A DNA stretch of 64,000 nucleotides, from positions 321,008-385,007 of the forward strand of contig JABMLH010000005.1 of NCBI GenBank assembly GCA_013205085.1, written 5' to 3'. A model generated the notes under the pieces. The model was not told where the DNA came from and did no database searches. It saw nothing but the letters and a program-made list of their open reading frames with translations. Position 1 is the first letter of the stretch. Each line of letters begins with the position of its first letter. This stretch comes from Microbacteriaceae bacterium VKM Ac-2854. Its GTDB lineage: Bacteria; Actinomycetota; Actinomycetes; Actinomycetales; Microbacteriaceae. The translations under genes and the position numbers were made by a program. This document shows, piece by piece, positions 1 through 7,780 of this stretch.

Positions 1-485
1 GCGGCACGCGATTCCGGCGTGAAGTCGTAGCCGTTCACGATGTCGCCGCGGTAGGCGGGCAGCGTAATGTCGCCGCGGGTCTCGAAGTCGCTGGAGCGCG
101 GCTTGGCGAACTGCCCCGCCATCCGGCCCATCTTGATCACGGGCATGGATGCGCCGTAGGTCAGGACGACGGCCATCTGCAGGATGGTCTTCACCCGGTC
201 GCGGATCTGGGTCGCGGTCGCCCCGGCGAAGGTCTCGGCGCAGTCGCCGCCCTGCAGCAGGAAGGCCTCGCCGCGCGCGGCGGCGCCGAGGCGCTCGCGG
301 AGCTGGTCGACCTCGCCGGCGAACACGAGCGGCGGCATCGCGGCCACCTCGGCGGACGCGGCGGCGACGGACGCCGAGTCGGGCCACTGCGGCTGCTGCT
401 TGACCTCGAGCTCGCGCCAATAGTCCAGGCCGGCGACCACGGAGGGGCTGGCGAGGACGTACGGTTCGTTCGGATCGATTACCAC
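1..485 (-). CDS. aroG: 3-deoxy-7-phosphoheptulonate synthase, class II (partial, N-terminal part)
   Basis: First enzyme of the shikimate pathway, condensing phosphoenolpyruvate with erythrose 4-phosphate in the cytoplasm. Only about the first 161 residues are in the window; the gene continues past the left edge. The visible part carries class II DAHP synthase signatures: LQGGDCAETF, then TYGASMPVIKMGRMAGQFAK followed by PRS. The start is taken as GTG at 483-485 because GGAAG lies 7 nt upstream. The protein then begins VVIDPNEPYVLASPSVVAG. Upstream, in the direction of transcription, are a short tandem repeat and plsC on the same strand. Family assignment is firm; regulation cannot be judged. 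Confidence 0.93.
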   Translation of the reverse strand, partial: MVIDPNEPYVLASPSVVAGLDYWRELEVKQQPQWPDSASVAAASAEVAAMPPLVFAGEVDQLRERLGAAARGEAFLLQGGDCAETFAGATATQIRDRVKTILQMAVVLTYGASMPVIKMGRMAGQFAKPRSSDFETRGDITLPAYRGDIVNGYDFTPESRA

Positions 486-620
486 GGGAGTGCTTCCTGG
501 TTCTGGTGTGGGTGTTCGCGCGGCTGTCTGCCGTGCGCGTGCGCCGGATTCGGATCCGGCACAGAACTGCGAGCCTATCGCGAAAGGTGAGGGCCGATTC
601 GGATCGTCGGTTCTCAGGCC

Positions 621-690
621 GACGAGCCGGGCCGACGAGCCGGATCCGACGAGCCGGATCCGACGAGCCGGATTCAGCGAGCCGGATTCA
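621..690. repeat. Short tandem repeat, about 14 bp unit, 5 copies
   Basis: Five head-to-tail copies of a unit reading GACGAGCCGGATCC, with variants GACGAGCCGGGCC and GCGAGCCGGATTCA, lie between the end of the acyltransferase gene and the start of aroG. The last copy runs into the acyltransferase stop codon at 688-690. Repeated GAGCCGGAT blocks could cause slippage or alter the aroG leader. No function is known. Confidence 0.85.
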
Positions 691-1377
691 GCGAGTCAGC
701 GCCGCGCGCTTCTCCTTGACCGAAGTCGCGTAGACGTCCTGATATTCCTGGCCGCTGAGTCGCAGCAGCTCGTACATGATCTCGTCGGTGATCGAGCGCA
801 GGATGAAGCGGTCGCCCTCCATGCCCTCGAAGCGGCTGAAATCGAGCGGCTCGCCGAACACCACCCCGACGCGGCCGAGCCGCGGCAGCCGCCGACCGAT
901 CGGCATGATCGTGGCCGTGTCGATCATCGCGACCGGGATCACCGGCACCCCGGCCTCGAGCACCATGCGGGCCACGCCCGTGCGGCCGCGATACATCTTG
1001 CCGTCGGGACTGCGGGTGCCCTCGGGGTAGATGCCGAGCACCTCACCGCGAGCCAGTACCCGCAGGCCGGTGTTCAACGATGCCTCCGACGCCTTGCCGC
1101 CGGAGCGGTCGATGGGCAGCATCCCGGCCGCGTTGAAGAACAGCCGCGTCGCCCAGCCCTTCAGCCCCTTGCCCGTGAAGTAGTCGCTCTTGGCGAGGAA
1201 CACCATCGGCCGGTCGATGACCAGCGGCAGGAAGATCGAGTCGATGAACGAGAGATGGTTGCTCGCCAGGATCACGCCGCCGGTCTCGGGGAGCTTCTCC
1301 GCGTTCACCGCCCAGGGTCGGAAGATCGTCTTGAGGATCGGGCCCAGGACCAGATTCTTCATCAGCCAGTAGAACAT
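688..1377 (-). CDS. 1-acyl-sn-glycerol-3-phosphate acyltransferase family protein (PlsC-type)
   Basis: A 229-residue membrane-associated acyltransferase, probably acylating lysophosphatidate in phospholipid synthesis. The four family blocks are visible: NHLSFID (H41 to D46, the HX4D catalytic pair), the GMLPIDR segment near residue 85, YPEGTR (119-122) and the PVIPVAM segment. The start ATG is supported by an AGGAG ribosome-binding site just upstream (AGGAGACGTCG before ATG). It follows the glucokinase gene on the same strand with 26 nt between them, so the two are probably co-transcribed. The exact acyl acceptor cannot be told from sequence; other lipid acyltransferases share these motifs. 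Confidence 0.9.
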   Translation of the reverse strand: MFYWLMKNLVLGPILKTIFRPWAVNAEKLPETGGVILASNHLSFIDSIFLPLVIDRPMVFLAKSDYFTGKGLKGWATRLFFNAAGMLPIDRSGGKASEASLNTGLRVLARGEVLGIYPEGTRSPDGKMYRGRTGVARMVLEAGVPVIPVAMIDTATIMPIGRRLPRLGRVGVVFGEPLDFSRFEGMEGDRFILRSITDEIMYELLRLSGQEYQDVYATSVKEKRAALTR

Positions 1378-1403
1378 CGACGTCTCCTCCGCAGGAGTTC
1401 AGG

Positions 1404-2360
1404 CTACAACGCAGCGGCGTGCAGCCGCGCGAGGTCGGCCGCGCCGACCACTCCGGCGTCGTTCACCAGCTCCGCGATGCGGAACTCCGGCTCCGGGTGG
1501 TAGCCGCGCGCCGGCAGGTTGTCGAGGAACGCCTGACGGATCGGGTCCAGCAGCAGATCGCCCGCCTGGGCGACGCCGCCGCCGATCACGAACATCTGCG
1601 GGTCCAACACCGCTCCGAGGCTCGCCGCGGCCTCGCCCAGCCAGTGTCCGAGCTGGCGCAGCGCAGCGAGGGCGCCGGGGTCGCCGGTCATGATCAGGGC
1701 GCTGATCGCGGGGCCGTCCAACACGCCGTTCTTCTCGCGGACATCGGCGAGGGCCTGGCCGATGCCACCCGCATCCGCGAATTCGTTGGCGAAACGCTGC
1801 AGCGCGCGGCCGGATCCGTACTGCTCGATGCAGCCGCGGGCGCCGCAGCCGCAGGGCAGCCCGCCGGGGACGACGCGCATGTGGCCGATCTCGGCCGCGG
1901 CGCCGAAGCCGCCGCGCAGCAACCGGTCGTTGATCACGATCGCGCCGCCGACGCCGGTGCCGATGGTGAGGATGACCATGTCGGAGACCAGGCGGCCCGC
2001 GCCGTAGCGGAACTCGGCCCAGCCGGCGGCGTTCGCGTCGTTCTCGATGATGATCGGCAGGTCGATGCGTGCGGAGAGCTTCTCGCGGAACGGCTCGTTG
2101 CGCCAGTTGATGTTGGGCGCGTAGTAAACGATCGACTGCGAGGCGTCGATGAAGCCTGCCGCGGCGACGCCCACGGCCGAGACCTCGCCCTCGGCGAGCC
2201 CCTCACGCAGGCGCTCGACCATGGCGACCACGACGTCCACGATCTGCTCCGGGTGCCCGGCCGGCGTCGGTGCACGGTCTTCGCGCAGGATGCCGCCGAA
2301 CTCGTCGACCAGAGCTCCTGCGATCTTGGTGCCACCGATGTCGATTCCGATCGCGTGCAA
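1404..2360 (-). CDS. ROK-family glucokinase
   Basis: A 318-residue sugar kinase, probably phosphorylating glucose with ATP (or polyphosphate) in the cytoplasm. It starts with the nucleotide-binding loop AIGIDIGGTKIAGALVD. It has the sugar-site segment ENDANAAGWAEF and the ROK zinc signature GGLPCGCGARGCIEQYGSG. The reading frame stays open further upstream, but the start is placed at the TTG at 2358-2360: GGAAGG lies 8 nt before it, the protein then begins directly with the kinase fold, and the length fits the family. There is no N-terminal helix-turn-helix, so it is a kinase rather than a ROK repressor. Substrate specificity (glucose versus other hexoses) is inferred. Confidence 0.9.
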   Translation of the reverse strand: MHAIGIDIGGTKIAGALVDEFGGILREDRAPTPAGHPEQIVDVVVAMVERLREGLAEGEVSAVGVAAAGFIDASQSIVYYAPNINWRNEPFREKLSARIDLPIIIENDANAAGWAEFRYGAGRLVSDMVILTIGTGVGGAIVINDRLLRGGFGAAAEIGHMRVVPGGLPCGCGARGCIEQYGSGRALQRFANEFADAGGIGQALADVREKNGVLDGPAISALIMTGDPGALAALRQLGHWLGEAAASLGAVLDPQMFVIGGGVAQAGDLLLDPIRQAFLDNLPARGYHPEPEFRIAELVNDAGVVGAADLARLHAAAL

Positions 2361-2547
2361 AGCGTCTGCCTTCCGTCCGGGGAGCGGCCGCCGAGGGAGG
2401 GTGGGAACGGCCACATCGAGTGTAGTAATCCCGAGGCCGCGGCGCCGCCTCACCCGCGGACGGCGCGCTGCCTGAGAGGAACATCAGAATCGATTTCGCG
2501 GGGCTAGAGTTGAAGAGCCGTCCCGCCGTGGTACCGAAGGAGTTGCC

Positions 2548-4377
2548 GTGAATCAGTTCGATGCGCCCGTCTTGGTGGCCCCGGACCCTACAGCGAACAC
2601 CGCCGATCTCCTGATCGAGCGGGTGCGTGAAACCCCGGATCAGGCTTTGTTCGCCGTGCCGGCGGACGGCGGCTGGCGCGACGTCTCCGCTCGCGACTTC
2701 CTCGATCAGGTCACCGCCCTGGCGAAGGGATTCGTGGCCGCGGGTCTCGAGCCCGGCGAGCGGATCGGGCTGATGTGCAAGACCCGCTACGAGTGGAGCC
2801 TGATCGACTTCGCCGCGTGGTTCGCCGGCGCGATCCTGGTGCCCGTCTACGAGACCTCCTCCCCCAGCCAGGTGCTGTGGAACCTCACCGATTCCGGCGC
2901 GAACGCGATGATCGTCGAGACCGCCGATCACTTCGCCCGCTTCGACGAGGTGCACGCCGAGCTGCCGGCCGTGCGGAAGGTCTGGCAGATCGACCTCGGC
3001 GACCTGGGCAAACTGGCCGAGTCCGGTCGCGACGTGCCGGATGCGGAGATCGAGCGGCGCCGCTCCCTCGCCGTCGGAAGCGACATCGCCACGATCATCT
3101 ACACCTCCGGCTCGACCGGGCGGCCCAAGGGCTGCATCATCACCCACGCGAACTTCGTGGAGCTCAGCCGCAACTCGGCGATCGCCTTGACCGAGCTGAT
3201 CCACCAGCCGGGCGCGTCGACCCTGTTGTTCATCACCACCGCGCACGTCTTCGCGCGATTCATCGCCATCCTCTGCGTGCACGGCGGGGTGAAGGTCGGC
3301 CACCAGGCCGACACGAAGCAGTTGCTGCCCGCCCTCGGCTCCTTCAAGCCGACGTTCCTCCTCGCCGTCCCCCGCGTGTTCGAGAAGGTGTACAACTCCG
3401 CGGAACAGAAGGCGGAGGCGGGCGGAAAGGGCAAGATCTTCCGCAAGGCGGCCGACGTCGCGATCGAGCACTCCAAGATCCTGGAACGCGGCGGCTCCGT
3501 GCCCTTCGCGATGAAGCTGCAGTTCGCGTTGTTCGATCGGCTGGTCTACTCCAAGCTGCGCGAGGCCATGGGCGGCAACGTGCGGTTCGCGGTGTCCGGA
3601 TCCGCGCCGCTGGGCGACCGGCTCGGCCACTTCTTCCACAGCCTCGGCATCAAGATCCTCGAAGGCTACGGCCTCACCGAGACGACGGCGCCGACCAGCG
3701 TGAACCGCACCGAGAAGTTCAAGATCGGCACCGTCGGCCCCGCGATGCCGGGCGTGTCGATCCGCATCGCCGACGACGGCGAGATCGAGGTCAAGGGCAT
3801 CAACGTGTTCGGCGGCTACTGGAACAACCCGCAGGCCACCGCGGACACCTTCGACGGCGAATGGTTCCGGACCGGCGACCTCGGTGTCCTCGACGAGGAC
3901 GGCTACCTCAAGGTCACCGGTCGCAAGAAGGAGATCATCGTCACGGCGGCGGGCAAGAACGTCGCTCCGGCCGCGCTGGAGGACCCGATCCGCGCGAACC
4001 CGCTGATCGGCCAGGTCGTGGTGGTCGGCGATCGCAAGCCCTTCATCTCGGCACTGATCACCCTGGACCCCGAGATGCTGCCGACGTGGCTGGCCAACAA
4101 CGGCCAGGACAAGAACATGTCACTCGACGCCGCGGCACTGAATCCCGCCGTGCTCGCCGAGATCCAGAAGGCGGTCGACGCCGCGAACACCGGCGTCTCG
4201 CGCGCCGAGTCGATCCGCAAATTCATCGTGCTGCCGACGGAGTTCACCGAGGCCAGCGGCCACCTCACGCCGAAGATGAGCATCAAGCGCAACGTCATCC
4301 TGAAGGACTTCAACGGCGTCATCGAGTCGCTCTACGCCGCCGCCCCGGCCACCCAGGGCATCTCGCTCGCGGGGTAG
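2548..4377 (+). CDS. fadD: Long-chain acyl-CoA synthetase (AMP-forming)
   Basis: A 609-residue adenylate-forming enzyme that activates fatty acids to acyl-CoA through an acyl-AMP intermediate. Motifs: the phosphate-binding YTSGSTGRPKG, GYGLTETTAPTS, GEWFRTGDLG, and the catalytic-lysine region GRKKEIIVTAAGKNVAP. Length and motifs match bacterial FadD15/FAA1-type synthetases. Start is GTG with AAGGAG 5 nt upstream. A TAGAGT hexamer at 2505-2510 is a candidate -10 element giving a leader of about 30 nt. The gene is monocistronic and ends at a hairpin shared with the convergent deformylase operon. Chain-length preference cannot be read from sequence. Confidence 0.93.
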   Translation: MNQFDAPVLVAPDPTANTADLLIERVRETPDQALFAVPADGGWRDVSARDFLDQVTALAKGFVAAGLEPGERIGLMCKTRYEWSLIDFAAWFAGAILVPVYETSSPSQVLWNLTDSGANAMIVETADHFARFDEVHAELPAVRKVWQIDLGDLGKLAESGRDVPDAEIERRRSLAVGSDIATIIYTSGSTGRPKGCIITHANFVELSRNSAIALTELIHQPGASTLLFITTAHVFARFIAILCVHGGVKVGHQADTKQLLPALGSFKPTFLLAVPRVFEKVYNSAEQKAEAGGKGKIFRKAADVAIEHSKILERGGSVPFAMKLQFALFDRLVYSKLREAMGGNVRFAVSGSAPLGDRLGHFFHSLGIKILEGYGLTETTAPTSVNRTEKFKIGTVGPAMPGVSIRIADDGEIEVKGINVFGGYWNNPQATADTFDGEWFRTGDLGVLDEDGYLKVTGRKKEIIVTAAGKNVAPAALEDPIRANPLIGQVVVVGDRKPFISALITLDPEMLPTWLANNGQDKNMSLDAAALNPAVLAEIQKAVDAANTGVSRAESIRKFIVLPTEFTEASGHLTPKMSIKRNVILKDFNGVIESLYAAAPATQGISLAG

Positions 4378-4388
4378 TCGTCCGCGCC

Positions 4389-4428
4389 GAAGAGTTGCAG
4401 GTCTACGCGAGTCGACCTGCAACTTCTC
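4389..4428. terminator. Hairpin between convergent fadD and def
   Basis: Inverted repeat with an 11-bp perfect core, AGTTGCAGGTC at 4393-4403 pairing with 4414-4424, extended by imperfect pairs and with a 10-nt loop. It fills the 54-nt gap between two convergent stop codons, so it probably serves as a bidirectional terminator. There is no clear U tract on either side. Confidence 0.7.
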
Positions 4429-4431
4429 GGA

Positions 4432-4923
4432 TCAGAACCAGCTCGACTCGCGGACGGCCTTCATGGCGGCGCGGCGGTCCTCCTTGGAGAGGCGGTCGAG
4501 GTAGAGCGTGCCGTCGAGGTGGTCGCACTCGTGCTGCAGCGCCTGAGCCATCAGGCCGTCGCCCTCGAGGATCACCTCGTTGCCGTCCAGGTCGGTGCCG
4601 CGCACCTTCGCGTGCGGGTACCGGATCGCGGGATACCAGAGACCCGGAACCGAGAGGCAGCCTTCGTCGACCGGCTGCGGCTCCCCCGACAGCTCGACGA
4701 TCTCGGGGTTCAGCACGTAGCCGATCACGCCGTCGACGTTGTAGCTGAACGCTCGCAGGTTCACGCCGATCTGCGGCGCCGCGACGCCGGCGCGGCCGGC
4801 GGGCTTCACGCTGTCGACCAGATCCTCGACCAGGCCGCGGATGCGATCATTCACGGCGCCGACCGGCTCCGAGGCCGTCTTCAACACCGGGTCACCGAAG
4901 ATGCGAATCTGGCGTTCGGTCAT
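4432..4923 (-). CDS. def: Peptide deformylase
   Basis: A 163-residue metalloenzyme that removes the formyl group from the initiator methionine of new proteins. All three motifs are present: GVAAPQIG (46-53), EGCLS with the metal-binding Cys89, and HECDH (131-135) with the two metal-binding histidines and the catalytic glutamate. The ATG at 4921-4923 overlaps the stop codon of mycothione reductase (ATGA), so translation is coupled. The open frame extends much further upstream, but that part is only the shadow of the reductase gene. It is the last gene of the MinD-like / mtr / def chain. Confidence 0.95.
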   Translation of the reverse strand: MTERQIRIFGDPVLKTASEPVGAVNDRIRGLVEDLVDSVKPAGRAGVAAPQIGVNLRAFSYNVDGVIGYVLNPEIVELSGEPQPVDEGCLSVPGLWYPAIRYPHAKVRGTDLDGNEVILEGDGLMAQALQHECDHLDGTLYLDRLSKEDRRAAMKAVRESSWF

Positions 4924-6353
4924 GCGTTGTTCTCCTTCAGGGCGTCCTCCGCCTTCAGGAGGGCGTTCTCGACGACTTCGCTCGCCGCCGGGTGCGGCCA
5001 GTACTGGCCGCGCGCGAGCCCGTGGATGCTCTGTCCGAAGCTCGCCGCCTGCACGAGCGGCTGAATGAGAATACTCGCTTCGGGCCCGAGGATGTGCGCG
5101 CCGAGCAGACCACCGTCGCGGTCGACCACGAGCGTGCAGACGCTGGTGGTGTCCTCCAGCGCCCAGCCGAACGCGGTGGTGCGGAACTCCTGGGTCACCG
5201 CGACGACATCCAGACCCTCCGCGCGCGCCTGCGCCTCGGTCAGGCCGAAGTGCGCGATCTGCGGATGCGCGAACACGGCGGCCGGGACCGGCCACAGGGT
5301 GTTCGCCTCCAGGTCGTCCGGATGCGCGAGGTTGTGCGCCACGATCCGCGCCTCGTGGTTCGCCGTGTGCTTGAGCTCGTGCGCCGACGAGACGTCGCCG
5401 AGCCCCCAGAGCCCGGGTACCGAGACTCCGTGCGCGAGCACGCGCTGGAACTCGTCCACCGCCAGCCGTCCGTCCGGGTGCAGGTCGAGCCCCACCCAAC
5501 CGGCCGCGATCGTGTCGGTGTTCGGCGTCCTCCCCAGGGCCACCAGCACGGCGTCGACCTCGACGACGGACTCGTCGCTCAGCGTCACCCGGAGCACCGC
5601 ACCGTCGCGCTCGATCGACTCCGCCTCGACGCCCAGGCGCACGTCGAACTTCTCCTGCGCGATCGCGGTGAATCGGCGGGCGATGTCCTCGTCCAGCGAG
5701 GTGAGCATCCGATCCGCGCGTGCGGCGATCGTGATCGCCGTGCCGAAGCCGGCGAAGATGTGCGCGAACTCGGCCGCGATCGAGCCGCCGCCGAGGATCA
5801 GCAGCCGCTCGGGTCGCTGCTCGATCCGCATGATGGAGTCGGAGTCGTGGATCGCCGGATCCGGCGCGTACGCCGCGAGCAACGGCCGCGGTCGCGAGCC
5901 GGAGGCGATCACCACGCGCGGGGCCGCGATCCGCACGCCGCTCGCGCTCTCCAACACGTGCACCTCACCGATGGATGCGAAGCCGAAGCTCTCCCGGTAC
6001 ACGGTCACATTGGGCGACTTGACGTCGCGGTAACGGAAGCCGGCGTTGCTGATCTTGTCGGTCTTCGCGAAGACGCGGTCGCGCACCGTCGCCCAATCGG
6101 GGCTGTCGATGCCCGACTCGACGCCGATCCGGCCGCCCTCGCGTACCTCGGTGACGACATCAGCGACGTGCACGAACATCTTGGTCGGGATGCAGCCCGC
6201 GTTGAGGCAGGTGCCGCCGAACCACTCGCCGGCGTCGATCAGTCCGACATCCAGATCCGCGAACTCGGGGCCGATCACGGAGTTGCCCGAGCCTGCCCCG
6301 ATCACGATGAGGTCATGGCGACGGGGCACGGTTTCGGTACTGTCAGGCTCCAC
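4920..6353 (-). CDS. mtr: Mycothione reductase
   Basis: A 477-residue flavoprotein disulfide reductase that uses NADPH to reduce mycothiol disulfide, the actinobacterial counterpart of glutathione disulfide. Visible: FAD-binding VIGAGSGN, redox-active pair Cys49/Cys54 in [18 protein letters not shown]-binding [17 protein letters not shown], and the C-terminal HPAASE with the catalytic His-Glu pair. The GCIPTKMF sequence and the C terminus fit Mtr better than lipoamide dehydrogenase or glutathione reductase. Start is taken as GTG at 6351-6353, overlapping the end of the upstream ATPase gene; a GTG at 6327-6329 is the alternative. Its presence implies a mycothiol-making actinomycete. Confidence 0.9.
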   Translation of the reverse strand: MEPDSTETVPRRHDLIVIGAGSGNSVIGPEFADLDVGLIDAGEWFGGTCLNAGCIPTKMFVHVADVVTEVREGGRIGVESGIDSPDWATVRDRVFAKTDKISNAGFRYRDVKSPNVTVYRESFGFASIGEVHVLESASGVRIAAPRVVIASGSRPRPLLAAYAPDPAIHDSDSIMRIEQRPERLLILGGGSIAAEFAHIFAGFGTAITIAARADRMLTSLDEDIARRFTAIAQEKFDVRLGVEAESIERDGAVLRVTLSDESVVEVDAVLVALGRTPNTDTIAAGWVGLDLHPDGRLAVDEFQRVLAHGVSVPGLWGLGDVSSAHELKHTANHEARIVAHNLAHPDDLEANTLWPVPAAVFAHPQIAHFGLTEAQARAEGLDVVAVTQEFRTTAFGWALEDTTSVCTLVVDRDGGLLGAHILGPEASILIQPLVQAASFGQSIHGLARGQYWPHPAASEVVENALLKAEDALKENNA

Positions 6354-7695
6354 GGCGGACGGGCATCCCTTCGACGACGAGCGCGGCGAGCAGCCGCGCG
6401 GCTTCCTTGGTGACCGGCTTGAGCCGGTCGAACTTCACCACGGACCCGGCGGCGAGCACCGGGTCATAGGGGATCCGCACGATGTCGCGCACCCTCGATC
6501 GGAAGTGCGACTCGATCTCGTCCAGCTTGACGAGGTTGGTGCCCTGAGTCGCCGTATTCAGAGCCACGACACTGTTGCGCACCAGCTCGCCGTAACCGTT
6601 CGCGTCCAGCCAGGTCAGCGTCTCGGAGGCGAGGCGCGCCTCGTCGACGCTGCCGCCGGAGACGATCACCACGGTGTCGGCGCGCTGCAGCGTCGCGCGC
6701 ATCACCGAGTGCACGATGCCGGTGCCGCAGTCGGTCAGCATGATCGAGTAGAAGCGCTCGACGATGTCCGCGACGACGTTGTAGTCGTCCTCGTCGAAGG
6801 CCTCGGAGAGCAGCGGATCGGTGTCGGAGGCGAGCACGTCCAGCCGGGTGTCGTCGCGCGAGACCATGGTCGAGAAGTCGGTGAATCCGGTGACGGAGGC
6901 GGCGCGGGTGACCACGTCGCGTACGGTCGAGCGCGTCTGCTTCGGCACCCGCTCGGAGAGCGTGCCGCGGTCGGGGTTCGCGTCGATCGCGATGATCCGG
7001 TCTTCGCGGGCATCCGCCAGTGCCATGCCCAACAGGGCGGTCACCGTGGTCTTGCCGACGCCGCCCTTGCGGGTCATGATCGGCACGAAACGGGTTCCGC
7101 CGTCGAAGGGGCGCTGGATCCGCTCGGTCATCGCCTTCCAGGCGCGGACCTTCTTGGAGTCTCCGAGATTGATGCCGTGGAAGCTGGCTTGGTAGAGGAA
7201 GGTGTTCCACGCGCCGGTCGGCTTCGGCTTGGTGCGCCGGTTGACCTCGAGCAGCCGGTCGGGCGTCAGCATCGACGAGGATTCCGGGCTGTGCGACTGT
7301 TCGCCGCGCAGGCGGTCGCGCCGGGTCGGACCGGGCACCGTCTCGCTCGTCGGCCCGTCGGAGCGGGAGGACTCGCGCACCCGCGCCGCGTCGAACCCGG
7401 AGGCACCGCGACGGATCGAATACGGTCCGGTGCCGGCCGGGTCGCCGGCCGAGACCGGGCCCATCGGGGCCGGCTCGGCGGCCGGGATCGGTTGGATCGG
7501 CACGGACCGGGTCACCGCGCCGAGCACGGCCGGGTCGATCGCGTCGTCATCGATCGAGACCGCCTGCTCGTCTGCGGGCGGGCTGGAGCGGCGCGGCGCC
7601 GGCAACTCCACGTCGATCGCGAACCCCTCGGGGATGCGGGTCGGAGCCGTGTCAGGCGCCCGCTCGTACGGCTCGTCGTTGCGCTCATCCGCCAT
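6343..7695 (-). CDS. MinD/ParA-like P-loop ATPase with disordered N-terminal region
   Basis: A 450-residue protein. The first 200 residues or so are rich in Pro, Ala, Arg and acidic residues and probably unstructured. The rest is a MinD/ParA-type ATPase with a deviant Walker A motif (TRKGGVGKTTVTALLGMALA), the IAIDANPDRGTL segment and LTDCGTGIVH. Such long MinD-like proteins are common in actinobacteria, sometimes beside type VII secretion genes, but no such genes are visible here. ATG at 7693-7695 has AAGGAG about 8 nt upstream. It overlaps mtr by 11 nt and probably heads the mtr-def operon. Its cargo or cellular role is unknown. Confidence 0.8.
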   Translation of the reverse strand: MADERNDEPYERAPDTAPTRIPEGFAIDVELPAPRRSSPPADEQAVSIDDDAIDPAVLGAVTRSVPIQPIPAAEPAPMGPVSAGDPAGTGPYSIRRGASGFDAARVRESSRSDGPTSETVPGPTRRDRLRGEQSHSPESSSMLTPDRLLEVNRRTKPKPTGAWNTFLYQASFHGINLGDSKKVRAWKAMTERIQRPFDGGTRFVPIMTRKGGVGKTTVTALLGMALADAREDRIIAIDANPDRGTLSERVPKQTRSTVRDVVTRAASVTGFTDFSTMVSRDDTRLDVLASDTDPLLSEAFDEDDYNVVADIVERFYSIMLTDCGTGIVHSVMRATLQRADTVVIVSGGSVDEARLASETLTWLDANGYGELVRNSVVALNTATQGTNLVKLDEIESHFRSRVRDIVRIPYDPVLAAGSVVKFDRLKPVTKEAARLLAALVVEGMPVRRGA

Positions 7696-7732
7696 GGCAG
7701 AGCTCCTTCCGGGTTCGCCCCAGCATAGCCGT

Positions 7733-7761
7733 GGCCCCCTCCCCCGACGGAGGAGAGGGCC
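7733..7761 (-). terminator. Hairpin after pyruvate carboxylase gene
   Basis: GGCCCCCTCC at 7733-7742 pairs, with one mismatch, with GGAGAGGGCC at 7752-7761, 19 nt past the pyc stop codon. It lies just upstream of the next minus-strand gene and is the likely pyc terminator. Confidence 0.6.
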
Positions 7762-7780
7762 ACGAACGGCGAACCCTTGA

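Noticed and set aside
621..690. Possible CRISPR-like array
   Set aside because: Units of about 14 bp are directly adjacent with no spacers; it is a simple tandem repeat.
4924..5499. Long N-terminal extension of peptide deformylase
   Set aside because: The extension is Arg/Gly-rich, lies wholly inside the mycothione reductase gene in another frame, and the family start at 4923 has an ATGA overlap.
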